The notes under the pieces were generated by a model. That model was not told where the DNA came from and did no database searches. It saw nothing but the letters and a program-made list of their open reading frames with translations. The position numbers and the translations under genes were made by a program. From an uncultured Clostridia bacterium (GTDB lineage: Bacteria > Bacillota > Clostridia > Christensenellales > Borkfalkiaceae), in NCBI GenBank assembly GCA_949282385.1, contig CASDOP010000015.1, positions 1 to 37,176 of the forward strand: a stretch of DNA of 37,176 bases. Direction: 5' to 3'. Shown piece by piece: positions 22,117-28,457 of the stretch. Numbering within the stretch: position 1 is the first letter of the stretch; each line of letters starts with the position of its first letter.

Positions 22117-22759
22117 CTTAATCAAGGAGTTTGAGGGCTGCCGACTTACGGCGTACAAGTGTCCTGCTGGTGTTTGGACAATCGGCTATGGGCATACAGG
22201 AAGCGTGGACGGCAAGGCGATTGCAAGCGGTATGACAATAACTGCCGCCAAAGCAACGGAGTTATTAAAAGCGGATCTGTCGAAGTATGAAGCGGCTGTA
22301 AATTCATACGTTACCGTACCGATTACGCAGAATATGTTTGACGCGCTGGTGTCCTTTGCTTTTAATTGCGGAGCGGGAGCATTGAAAGGTAGCACGCTTT
22401 TGAAAAAGCTCAACGCAAAAGATTATGACGGAGCGGCGGCAGAGTTTCCGAAGTGGAACAAAGCAGGCGGCAAGGTCTTAAATGGGCTTGTCCGCCGCAG
22501 AGAGCGCGAACGGCAATTATTCCTGCTGAACGCCGACGAAGTGACAAAAACAAGCCCTGACGGCTTCAAGGTCGGCGACAGCGTGGTATTGAACGGTTAC
22601 CTGTATGTCGATAGTTACGCCTCAATCAAAGGCAAATACTGCACGAACCGCAAAGCGAAGATTACGAAGATTGCGGAAAGCGTGAACCTGCGCAAAGCCC
22701 CTTACCTGCTCGACAACGGGCTGGGGTGGGCGCGTGCTGATGATATCAAAAAACAATAG
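22085..22759 (+). CDS. Endolysin: GH24 lysozyme with SH3-like C-terminal domain
   Basis: 224 aa. GH24 domain (about 7-140) with FEG...AYKCPAGVWTIGYGHTG: catalytic Glu17 and Thr32, and Cys26 in the place of the usual Asp (same spacing 9 and 6 as in T4 lysozyme), a substitution found in many phage lysozymes. It would cleave the MurNAc-GlcNAc bond of peptidoglycan. Residues about 155-224 (GFKVGDSVVLNGYLYV... VNLRKAPYLLDNGLGWARADDI) look like an SH3-type wall-binding domain. No signal peptide, so it needs a holin. TTG start after GAAAGGA. Its stop overlaps the terminator stem. Confidence 0.92.
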   Translation: MTRKTATKGIDLIKEFEGCRLTAYKCPAGVWTIGYGHTGSVDGKAIASGMTITAAKATELLKADLSKYEAAVNSYVTVPITQNMFDALVSFAFNCGAGALKGSTLLKKLNAKDYDGAAAEFPKWNKAGGKVLNGLVRRRERERQLFLLNADEVTKTSPDGFKVGDSVVLNGYLYVDSYASIKGKYCTNRKAKITKIAESVNLRKAPYLLDNGLGWARADDIKKQ

Positions 22760-22780
22760 AGGGCGGTGGCTCTCTTTTTT
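22758..22780 (+). terminator. Intrinsic terminator after the endolysin
   Basis: AGAGGGC pairs with GCTCTCT around a GGTG loop, followed by six T residues. The endolysin stop TAG overlaps the stem start. Confidence 0.82.
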
Positions 22781-22789
22781 AATGCAAAT

Positions 22790-22852
22790 TTTTTTGAAAA
22801 ACTTTCTGAAAACGCTTGCAATTTTCTTGTATATAGTATATACTATATATAG
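22790..22852 (+). promoter_or_regulatory. Palindromic early promoter, copy 3 (63-bp exact repeat)
   Basis: Identical to 11254-11316: TTGCAA (22816-22821), 17-bp spacer, TATACT (22839-22844), 20-bp palindrome at 22830-22849. It starts the transcript of the papain-like gene at 22894. Confidence 0.87.
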
Positions 22853-22863
22853 AAACAAGGACA

Positions 22864-22877
22864 GCGGGAGAGACCGC
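22864..22877 (+). promoter_or_regulatory. Pre-RBS leader hairpin 8
   Basis: GCGG/CCGC stem with GAGAGA loop, followed after two bases by AGGAG of the gene at 22894. Confirms that the hairpin goes with the palindromic promoter transcripts in a distant part of the genome. Confidence 0.6.
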
Positions 22878-22893
22878 ACAGGAGTAAAAGAAT

Positions 22894-23289
22894 ATGATAA
22901 AATACATAGAAAAGAATGTAAACCCGAAAGGAAGAAAAACAGGCGATTGCTCCACGAGGGCATTAGTCGGAACGCTCGGGATAACGTATGATGAGGCGTT
23001 GAGGTTGCAAACTGAAATCTCGTTAAAAACCTACTACGATCCGACGAGCAAACAGGTTATGGAGCGAGTGCTTGCAAAATTCGGCTACATAAAAAAGGCG
23101 CAACCGCGCAAGGCAGACAACACGAAATACACCGTGTCGGAAATGGACAAGATTTTGACTAAAAAGGAAATGGCGGAGGGCGTTCTCGTAACGGTGGCTA
23201 ATCATCATACTTGTATCACGGGCGGACACATTCAAGATATATGGGATTGCGGATATAAGACTGTGGGGAATTACTACGTCAAAAAATAA
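22894..23289 (+). CDS. Predicted papain-like (C-H-D) early protein
   Basis: 131 aa. GDCSTRALVGTLGITYDEAL around Cys19, VANHHTCI (His104/105) and IQDIWDCG (Asp115) reproduce the order of a papain-like Cys-His-Asp site that I recognise from a widespread small phage protein family with GDC..RA and DTWD boxes. It is single-domain without signal peptide, so any protease or transglutaminase-like activity would be cytoplasmic. First and only gene between promoter copy 3 and a terminator, so expressed as its own unit. Function is inference. Confidence 0.7.
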   Translation: MIKYIEKNVNPKGRKTGDCSTRALVGTLGITYDEALRLQTEISLKTYYDPTSKQVMERVLAKFGYIKKAQPRKADNTKYTVSEMDKILTKKEMAEGVLVTVANHHTCITGGHIQDIWDCGYKTVGNYYVKK

Positions 23290-23314
23290 AGCGACGGCAT
23301 ATCCGTAAAAAACG

Positions 23315-23341
23315 AAGCAGGGCAGAAGCCTTGCTTTTTTT
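23315..23341 (+). terminator. Intrinsic terminator after the papain-like gene
   Basis: AAGCAGGGC (23315-23323) pairs with GCCTTGCTT (23328-23336), nine pairs with one G-U and the loop AGAA, then a T run. Confidence 0.9.
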
Positions 23342-23402
23342 GTGCCGTTTTGCCGTCTTTTTGGTAGAATAGAAACAAAAAATTGCGAAAGGTTGATTAT
23401 GA

Positions 23403-24575
23403 TTGCAGATACAAGAGATTTTGCTTGCGGATCTCCGCGAGTATGAGAACAACCCACGGAATAACGACAGCGCGGTGCAGGCGGTCGCAGAGAGTATACG
23501 GGAATTCGGCTGGAAAGTGCCGATTGTCGTTGACCGTGACAACGTGATTGTCGCGGGGCATACGCGATATAAGGCGGCGCAACGGCTGGGGCTTGATAAA
23601 GTGCCGTGCATTATCGCGGACGACCTCACGCCTGAGCAGGTCAAGGCTTACAGGCTGGCAGACAATAAGACGGGCGAGCTGGCGGAGTGGGACTTTTCCG
23701 CGCTGGAAATTGAACTTGCGGAGCTGTCCGAAATGGATATTGATTTTGATATGTCGGATTTCGGATTTGACCTTTCGGAATTTGAAGAGCCGCAGGAAGT
23801 AGTCGAGGACGAAGTGCCCGAAGTGGACGAGGAAGCCGAGCCGATCTGCAAGCTGGGGGATATATGGCAACTCGGACGGCATAGGCTTATGTGCGGGGAT
23901 AGTACAGACGCCGAAACCGTAGAAAAGCTGATGAACGGAAACAAAGCGGATTTACTTATCACAGATCCGCCTTATAACGTAGCATACGAGGGCGCAACTG
24001 CTGACAAACTGACGATTAAAAACGATAGCATGAAAGACGAGGAATTTTTCGATTTTCTTAAAAATGCTTTTGCGGCGGCAGATAATGTACTCAAAGAGGG
24101 CGGGGCTTTTTATATTTGGCACGCAGACAGCGAAGGTCTGAATTTCCGCTCTGCTTGTAAAGAAACAGGCTGGAAAGTACGGCAATGCTTAATTTGGGTA
24201 AAGAACAGTATTGTATTAGGGCGACAAGATTATCAATGGAAGCATGAGCCTTGTCTTTATGGCTGGAAAAGCGGGGCAGCTCATTATTTTATTGACGATA
24301 GGACACAATCTACCGTGTTAGAGTTCAATAAGCCTTTGAGAAATGCCGAACACCCAACAATGAAGCCCGTAGATTTGATTGTCAGATGCGTAACTAATAG
24401 CAGTAAGAGAGATAGTATTGTCCTTGATATATTCGGCGGCAGCGGGACAACATTAGTCGCCTGCGAGCAGCTTGATCGTACTTGCTACACAATGGAACTT
24501 GACGAAAAATATTGCGATGTAATAATTAAACGCTGGGAGGCTTTGACGGGAGAAAAAGCGGTAAAATTGAATTAA
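23403..24575 (+). CDS. ParB-domain/DNA methyltransferase fusion
   Basis: 390 aa. Residues 1-95 are a ParB N-terminal domain (IQEILLADLREYENNPRNND..., GHTRYKAAQRLG). After an acidic linker (about 95-147) comes a beta-class methyltransferase: DPPY at 188-191, and FGGSG at 344-348 as SAM motif I, so the catalytic box precedes motif I. It should methylate adenine N6 or cytosine N4 and may protect phage DNA; specificity cannot be read. TTG start right after an in-frame stop, AAAGG about ten bases upstream. No restriction endonuclease is adjacent, so it is an orphan methylase. Confidence 0.93.
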   Translation: MQIQEILLADLREYENNPRNNDSAVQAVAESIREFGWKVPIVVDRDNVIVAGHTRYKAAQRLGLDKVPCIIADDLTPEQVKAYRLADNKTGELAEWDFSALEIELAELSEMDIDFDMSDFGFDLSEFEEPQEVVEDEVPEVDEEAEPICKLGDIWQLGRHRLMCGDSTDAETVEKLMNGNKADLLITDPPYNVAYEGATADKLTIKNDSMKDEEFFDFLKNAFAAADNVLKEGGAFYIWHADSEGLNFRSACKETGWKVRQCLIWVKNSIVLGRQDYQWKHEPCLYGWKSGAAHYFIDDRTQSTVLEFNKPLRNAEHPTMKPVDLIVRCVTNSSKRDSIVLDIFGGSGTTLVACEQLDRTCYTMELDEKYCDVIIKRWEALTGEKAVKLN

Positions 24576-24611
24576 TTTGCGCCGAAAAGAAACTTTTTTT
24601 GCATAAAAGCA

Positions 24612-24640
24612 TTGACAAAGGCGCGAATTCGGCATATATT
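24612..24640 (+). promoter_or_regulatory. Late (packaging) operon promoter
   Basis: TTGACA (24612-24617), 17-bp spacer, TATATT (24635-24640). Near-consensus sigma-A promoter; transcription would start around 24647 and enter a structured leader. Confidence 0.88.
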
Positions 24641-24660
24641 GAAATTGTAAAAATATGTAA

Positions 24661-24765
24661 ACCCGTGGTAATGGGGTAAGTGCCGAAGTGATGCCGAGCG
24701 GTAATACTACAAGGCGGCAGCGGTTGAATGTCCTCGAAAATGGAACAGCTTACCCCGTTTTTTTT
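24661..24765 (+). ncRNA. Structured leader RNA ending in a long-range terminator
   Basis: 24671-24680 (ATGGGGTAAG) can pair with 24749-24758 (CTTACCCCGT), followed by eight T residues (24758-24765): a terminator stem whose ~68-nt loop is itself structured. Inside, TGCCG (24681 or 24692) pairs with CGGCA (24715-24719), and TGTCC (24729-24733) with GGAACA (24742-24747). ACCC (24661-24664) could instead pair with GGGT (24674-24677), opening the terminator. This layout suggests either a conditional terminator (riboswitch or antitermination target) in front of the packaging genes, or a stable small RNA of about 120 nt. Confidence 0.72.
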
Positions 24766-24783
24766 CTCAAAGAGGTGTTATTT

Positions 24784-25278
24784 GTGGCAGGAGGCAGACC
24801 GTCAAAATATGAAACGAACGTCAAGCCTTATTTTGAACAAATAAGGAAGTGGCTCAAACAGGGCGCAACCGAGCGGCAAATCGCCGAGCAGTTGGGTATT
24901 GCTTATTCCACGTACAATGACTATAAAGTCAAATATTCAGAATTTTCGGAAGTCGTAAAAGGAAACAGCAGAGTTGAGCTTGTGGAGGAACTACGCGGCG
25001 CGCTAGTCAAGAAGGCTCTCGGCTTTGAGTACAAAGAGAAAAAGGAGTATATAAAAGTTGAGGTAGACGATGAGGGAAAAGAAGTCGGAAAACGAAACAA
25101 GTACCTTGAAATAACTACAAAACAATCATTACCCGATACGACAGCTCTTTTCGGAGCGTTGAACATATATGATCCCGAGTACGTTCGCGATAAGAAAAAT
25201 CATGAGCTACGGGAAAAGGACTACGAACTGCGAAAGGCAATCGCAGAAGCAAATAATTTTGACCTTGATATAAAGTAA
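24784..25278 (+). CDS. HTH protein, small-terminase-like or phage regulator
   Basis: 164 aa. GGRPSKYETNVKPYFEQIRKWLKQGATERQIAEQLGIAYSTYNDYKVKYSEF is an N-terminal HTH of the kind found in phage small terminases and transposase-like regulators. The middle (VEELRGALVKKALGFEYKEKKEYIK) is also seen in TerS-like proteins, and the C-terminus is charged helical. But a P27-type TerS is encoded at 28598, so this may be a second DNA-recognition protein or a late regulator. GTG 24784 chosen: AGAGGTG upstream, and upstream codons lie in the terminator. Confidence 0.7.
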   Translation: MAGGRPSKYETNVKPYFEQIRKWLKQGATERQIAEQLGIAYSTYNDYKVKYSEFSEVVKGNSRVELVEELRGALVKKALGFEYKEKKEYIKVEVDDEGKEVGKRNKYLEITTKQSLPDTTALFGALNIYDPEYVRDKKNHELREKDYELRKAIAEANNFDLDIK

Positions 25279-25296
25279 TCAAGTAAAGGAGTGAGT

Positions 25297-26139
25297 ATGG
25301 CTTTGGACGAAAAAAACGTGTATGCGTTAGACAGCGGAAAAAACAGTTGGCTTACAATGACGAAAGAGCAAATTCTCGCTGCTATCACGCAGGCAGTAAG
25401 CACGGGCGAAATCAAAGACATTGACGCGGGCTTTATCACTAAATTGCAAGAAATGAATAAGCAGGGCGTTTTGCAGCTTTGGGTCGGAACAATGGCGGAG
25501 TTTGAGGCTCTCGAAGAAAAGAGCGAGAATATGCTCTATTTGTTTACTGACGATCCGACGGTTACAGACATTGAGAGCGAACTCAAAAACCTTGAAACCC
25601 AAATAAAGAATATCGTTGACGGCAATACGGTCGTCAAAAAGGCGGAAGCAGCGACGACGGCAGATAAGGCGACTAACGCATTAAAAATAAACGATATGCA
25701 ACTGACGCGTTCCGACGACGGCGTTTTGAAAATTGGAGACGTAATTATCCCACAAAAGAAATTAATTTATACGGGCACTACCTTTATAAGAAGCGCGACA
25801 ATTACTCTTACGGAAGCCATAAAACTTGGCGATACATTAGAAGTACATTGTACGTTGGGCAATGATGGTGCTGGTAACTTTGAAGGCATAAAATTATGCG
25901 GTATTGTTGTGACAAACGATAGGGAAACCGAAATACAATATGACGCGTGGAATACAGCACGTGACTCAAAGCCCTGCGGTATGATAAGGATACACTTCGA
26001 TTTACAAGAAGACAGTCTCAATAAAATAGCTGTGCTTATATTTAATGATGGAGTAATAAATCATGGTAGCGATTTACCCGTTGCGACATTGACAGACTTG
26101 AAATTCAGAATAGACAAGATTTACAAGGTTATTCAGTAA
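25297..26139 (+). CDS. Tail-fibre/appendage-like protein in the packaging operon
   Basis: 280 aa. N-terminal ~110 residues include a WVGTMAEFEALEEKSENMLYLFTDDPTVTDIE segment and coiled helix (ESELKNLETQIKNIVDG), then KKAEAATTADKATNALKINDMQLTRSD, typical of tail-fibre head domains. The C-terminal half (about 150-280) is beta-rich like a jelly-roll knob (TITLTEAIKLGDTLEVHCTLGND...). Such a fibre or head-decoration protein is unexpected between an HTH gene and the terminases. AAAGGAG seven bases before ATG. Confidence 0.7.
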   Translation: MALDEKNVYALDSGKNSWLTMTKEQILAAITQAVSTGEIKDIDAGFITKLQEMNKQGVLQLWVGTMAEFEALEEKSENMLYLFTDDPTVTDIESELKNLETQIKNIVDGNTVVKKAEAATTADKATNALKINDMQLTRSDDGVLKIGDVIIPQKKLIYTGTTFIRSATITLTEAIKLGDTLEVHCTLGNDGAGNFEGIKLCGIVVTNDRETEIQYDAWNTARDSKPCGMIRIHFDLQEDSLNKIAVLIFNDGVINHGSDLPVATLTDLKFRIDKIYKVIQ

Positions 26140-26149
26140 GGAGGGCGCA

Positions 26150-26809
26150 ATGGCAGAGTTAGGCGGAAAGAAAATTATACTTGCAGGCTTGAAAGGTGAG
26201 AAAGGCGACGGCTTGGAGATAAAAAAATACTATGACGACGTCGAAACAATGCAGGCAGATTACAGCAATGCAGATATAGCCGTCGGAGACAGCGTGGCAA
26301 TTAAAAACACGCTGGATTTGTACGTTAAGGGCGAAACTCGATTCGAGTATGTTGGAATTCTCAAAGGCGAAAAGGGCGACAGCGGCTCGGAAAGTATTCA
26401 GTACGGATATTTGGGCAGCGCGGGCGACGGCTTTATATATCCGTCAAAATTGGGCGGCTCGCAGATAACAGATAGGTCGGCTTATGGATATATAGCTTAT
26501 ATGCAAGGATCTTGTATGTTCAGTTATAAGGATAACCCTGACGTGATGTATGTTTGCTCTCAAATGACCCCTAATACACAATTTAGAGAGTATGAGCAGA
26601 TACAAATTGAGATGTTGAGCACACAGAAAATAGACGCAACCTCTATGGAGATAACGCAAGAGACAAATTCTTTTGTTGTATTTTTGCAGGCAAGAGAGGG
26701 AGGAAGCGGCGAGTATCTATATCCTTTTGCTGAAAATCTTCTTACGGGCGAAAAGGGGGAAATTGACACTTTACAAGCAATGCTGTTAATAAAGGAGAAG
26801 CAAGTATGA
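26150..26809 (+). CDS. Collagen-like fibre protein
   Basis: 219 aa. Two short Gly-x-y blocks (GLKGEKGDG and GILKGEKGDSG) separated by a YYDDVETMQADYSNADIAVGDSVAIKN...DLYVKG domain, then a C-terminal knob-like region (about 80-219) with FIYPSKLGGSQITDRSAYG. Collagen-like blocks are common in phage fibres. With the neighbouring 25297 gene it forms a receptor-binding or decoration pair. AAGGAGGG precedes the ATG; it overlaps the next gene by four bases. Confidence 0.75.
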   Translation: MAELGGKKIILAGLKGEKGDGLEIKKYYDDVETMQADYSNADIAVGDSVAIKNTLDLYVKGETRFEYVGILKGEKGDSGSESIQYGYLGSAGDGFIYPSKLGGSQITDRSAYGYIAYMQGSCMFSYKDNPDVMYVCSQMTPNTQFREYEQIQIEMLSTQKIDATSMEITQETNSFVVFLQAREGGSGEYLYPFAENLLTGEKGEIDTLQAMLLIKEKQV

Positions 26810-27153
26810 TAATCGAGAATGATTATACCTTTATGAATAAAAGGTGTTATAGAGTAAGCAGCAACAGCGGAGTTTTGATCCGTAGAGTTGAAACGGGGGA
26901 AGTAAAGCCGTATTTTTCGGGTATCAAAGGAAACGACACTTACACCTACGAGGAAACAAGTACGCTTGTAGCGGATTGGGAACGTGAGCAAAAATATAAA
27001 AACCGCATTATACAGCTTATCCGTTTGCGCTATGACGAAAACGACGAACTTGCACTCATACACCAAAAGGAACAACAGGCGGACGAATACGCCGCATATT
27101 TGGCATATCGTCAAGAGTGTAAAGACAAGGCGAAGGCAGAGATATACGGATAA
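26806..27153 (+). CDS. Small fibre-associated protein (possible chaperone)
   Basis: 115 aa. Beta-rich N-terminus (MIIENDYTFMNKRCYRVSSNSGVLIRRVETG), then a long charged helix (YKNRIIQLIRLRYDENDELALIHQKEQQADEYAAYLAYRQECKDKAKAEI). The helix resembles the tail of small proteins that follow phage fibre genes and assist their assembly. ATGA overlap with the collagen-like gene; the next gene starts on its stop. Confidence 0.65.
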   Translation: MIIENDYTFMNKRCYRVSSNSGVLIRRVETGEVKPYFSGIKGNDTYTYEETSTLVADWEREQKYKNRIIQLIRLRYDENDELALIHQKEQQADEYAAYLAYRQECKDKAKAEIYG

Positions 27154-27866
27154 TGGAATTCACAAGCCTTGCTCAATTTTACACGTCCAACGAGTGGCGC
27201 AAAATGCGTGAGTTTCTTATAAATACACGCATTGACGCAGAGGGTAAAAATATATGCGCTGAATGCGGTAAACCGATCGTACACGGTTATGAGTGTATAG
27301 GACACCACAAGGAAGAGCTTACAATGCAGAACGTCAACGACCGTAGCATAAGCCTTAATACCGACAATATAGATCTTGTACACTTGAAATGCCACAACAA
27401 AATACACAATCGTTTCGGCGGCAGAATTAAGACGTGGCAGCGAAAAGTATATTATGTGTACGGTGCGCCATGCAGCGGCAAGAGTACGTTTGTACGGGAG
27501 AATATGCAACGCGGCGACCTTGTCTGCGATATAGACAGGCTATGGCAAGCAATAAGCGGACAGCCTGCGTATGTAAAGCCTAACGAATTAAAGCAGATTG
27601 TATTCAACGTCCGAAACGCCTTGCTTGACGGGATAAAGACCCGTGCAGGTAATTGGCAGACGGCTTGGGTAATCGAGGGCGGTGCGCTTATAGGCGACAG
27701 AATGCGCCGTATAGAAACGCTGGGCGCAGAAAGCATATTTATCGACACACCGAAAGAGGTATGCCTTGAACGGCTTGCAAGCGACGACAGCAGGCAAGCA
27801 GTACAGGCAGAATGGAGCGGGTATATCGAACAATGGTTTAGAGAATACCAGCCCGACGCAGCATGA
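27153..27866 (+). CDS. HNH endonuclease fused to a P-loop kinase-like domain
   Basis: 237 aa. Residues about 10-90 are an HNH nuclease (C35, C38, H51/H52, N71, C80, H81/H85: CAECG ... GHHKEE ... NIDLVHLKCHNKIH). Residues about 98-230 are a P-loop domain with Walker A GAPCSGKST (104-112), a DIDRLW segment and FIDTPKEVCLERL, in the style of AAA_33/zeta/polynucleotide-kinase folds. HNH proteins next to terminases are known to be needed for packaging-site cleavage in several cos phages. The kinase-like half could process DNA ends. The start overlaps the previous stop (TAATG). Confidence 0.87.
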   Translation: MEFTSLAQFYTSNEWRKMREFLINTRIDAEGKNICAECGKPIVHGYECIGHHKEELTMQNVNDRSISLNTDNIDLVHLKCHNKIHNRFGGRIKTWQRKVYYVYGAPCSGKSTFVRENMQRGDLVCDIDRLWQAISGQPAYVKPNELKQIVFNVRNALLDGIKTRAGNWQTAWVIEGGALIGDRMRRIETLGAESIFIDTPKEVCLERLASDDSRQAVQAEWSGYIEQWFREYQPDAA

Positions 27867-27927
27867 TATAAGGCTATACGCTTTATATATAGCTTGACAA
27901 ATCGGAGCTAAAAGACGGTTGGCAGCA

Positions 27928-28003
27928 CGGACAGACGGCAGGCATAAATCCCCTTATTTATATTTGGCAAAACGGAACAGACGTTTGACACCTCGGACAG
28001 ACG
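27928..28003 (+). repeat. Three CGGA(A)CAGACG repeats in the packaging intergenic region
   Basis: CGGACAGACG at 27928-27937, CGGAACAGACG at 27973-27983 and CGGACAGACG at 27994-28003, with the last in the loop and arm of a CCTCG/CGAGG hairpin (27991-28006). Spacing 45 and 21 bases. A hairpin ATAAAT/ATTTAT (about 27943-27960) lies between. Repeats beside terminase genes suggest a terminase (cosB- or pac-like) recognition site. Confidence 0.55.
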
Positions 28004-28015
28004 AGGCAACAACAT

Positions 28016-28091
28016 AGCGGAGTGGAGCAGCAGTCAGCTCGCTTGTCTCATTGGCAAGAGGTCAAAGGTGCAAGTCCTTTCTCCGCAACCA
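28016..28091 (+). tRNA. Degenerate initiator-tRNA-like element (anticodon CAU)
   Basis: 76 nt that fold as a cloverleaf: acceptor 2-7/66-71 paired, D stem GAGC/GCTC, anticodon stem CTTGT/GCAAG with the loop CTCATTG (CAT at 28049-28051), T stem AAAGG/CCTTT and an encoded 3' ACCA. Initiator hallmarks: mismatch 1-72 (A-A) and A11-T24. Abnormal points: no three G-C pairs in the anticodon stem, T37, T19 in place of G19, and G55 in place of T55, so the D-loop/T-loop contact is broken. Probably a tRNA-derived structural RNA or decaying tRNA rather than a working initiator. Confidence 0.68.
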
Positions 28092-28211
28092 TTGGGGGCT
28101 ATCCATGAGGGAGGGGGTAGCGAGCATATCAACGAGGACGGGCAAGGGTATGCAACTCCTTTATCTTTGAGAGAGAGGGGGAGAGATAAGAGAGGAGGAG
28201 AGGTAAAGGCA

Positions 28212-28457
28212 ATGGATATTCCTTTCGTGAGAATAAGAAACAACATCATAGCAACGAAAGACATTTCTGCAATCAGACAAATCAATATTGAAAAAAATTT
28301 TATTATTCAATTATATTTGTTTTCTGACAATGGAAAATCGTGGGAAATTATTTTTGATAGCGAAGAAGAGCGTGACAAAGAATTCAAATATCTTTGCAGT
28401 CGTTTGTGCAAGACGTTTGAACCCTATCCCCCCGTTGAGACGAGAAAAAATTTTTGA
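28212..28457 (+). CDS. Small hypothetical protein before the terminases
   Basis: 81 aa: strand-rich (VRIRNNIIATKDISAIRQINIEKNFIIQLYLFS, SWEIIFDSEEERDKEF), then a helix and an unstructured end. No family recognised. ATG 28212 is preceded by AGGAGGAGAGG, giving a clear ribosome binding site. Its location before TerS suggests, at most, a packaging accessory. Confidence 0.7.
   Translation: MDIPFVRIRNNIIATKDISAIRQINIEKNFIIQLYLFSDNGKSWEIIFDSEEERDKEFKYLCSRLCKTFEPYPPVETRKNF

Larger units (their letters stand above)
27867..28211 (+). other. 345-bp intergenic region between HNH and next gene
   Basis: No convincing gene. It holds the CGGACAGACG repeats, the tRNA-like element, another hairpin right after it (GCTATCC 28098-28104 with GGGTAGC 28115-28121, one G-U) and a purine-rich run (28165-28203). 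An open frame does cross 28068-28211 into the next gene but uses the tRNA-like sequence and has no start signal. Probably a cis-acting or RNA-coding block for packaging. Confidence 0.6.

Noticed and set aside
24688..24783. N-terminal extension of the HTH gene at 24784
   Set aside because: It would lie in the structured leader and terminator; GTG 24784 has its own AGAGGTG.
25958..25963. CACGTG inside the fibre gene as parS
   Set aside because: The arms do not match and the site lies in coding sequence.
28068..28211. N-terminal extension of the gene at 28212
   Set aside because: It would translate the tRNA-like element and a purine run; a strong SD precedes ATG 28212.
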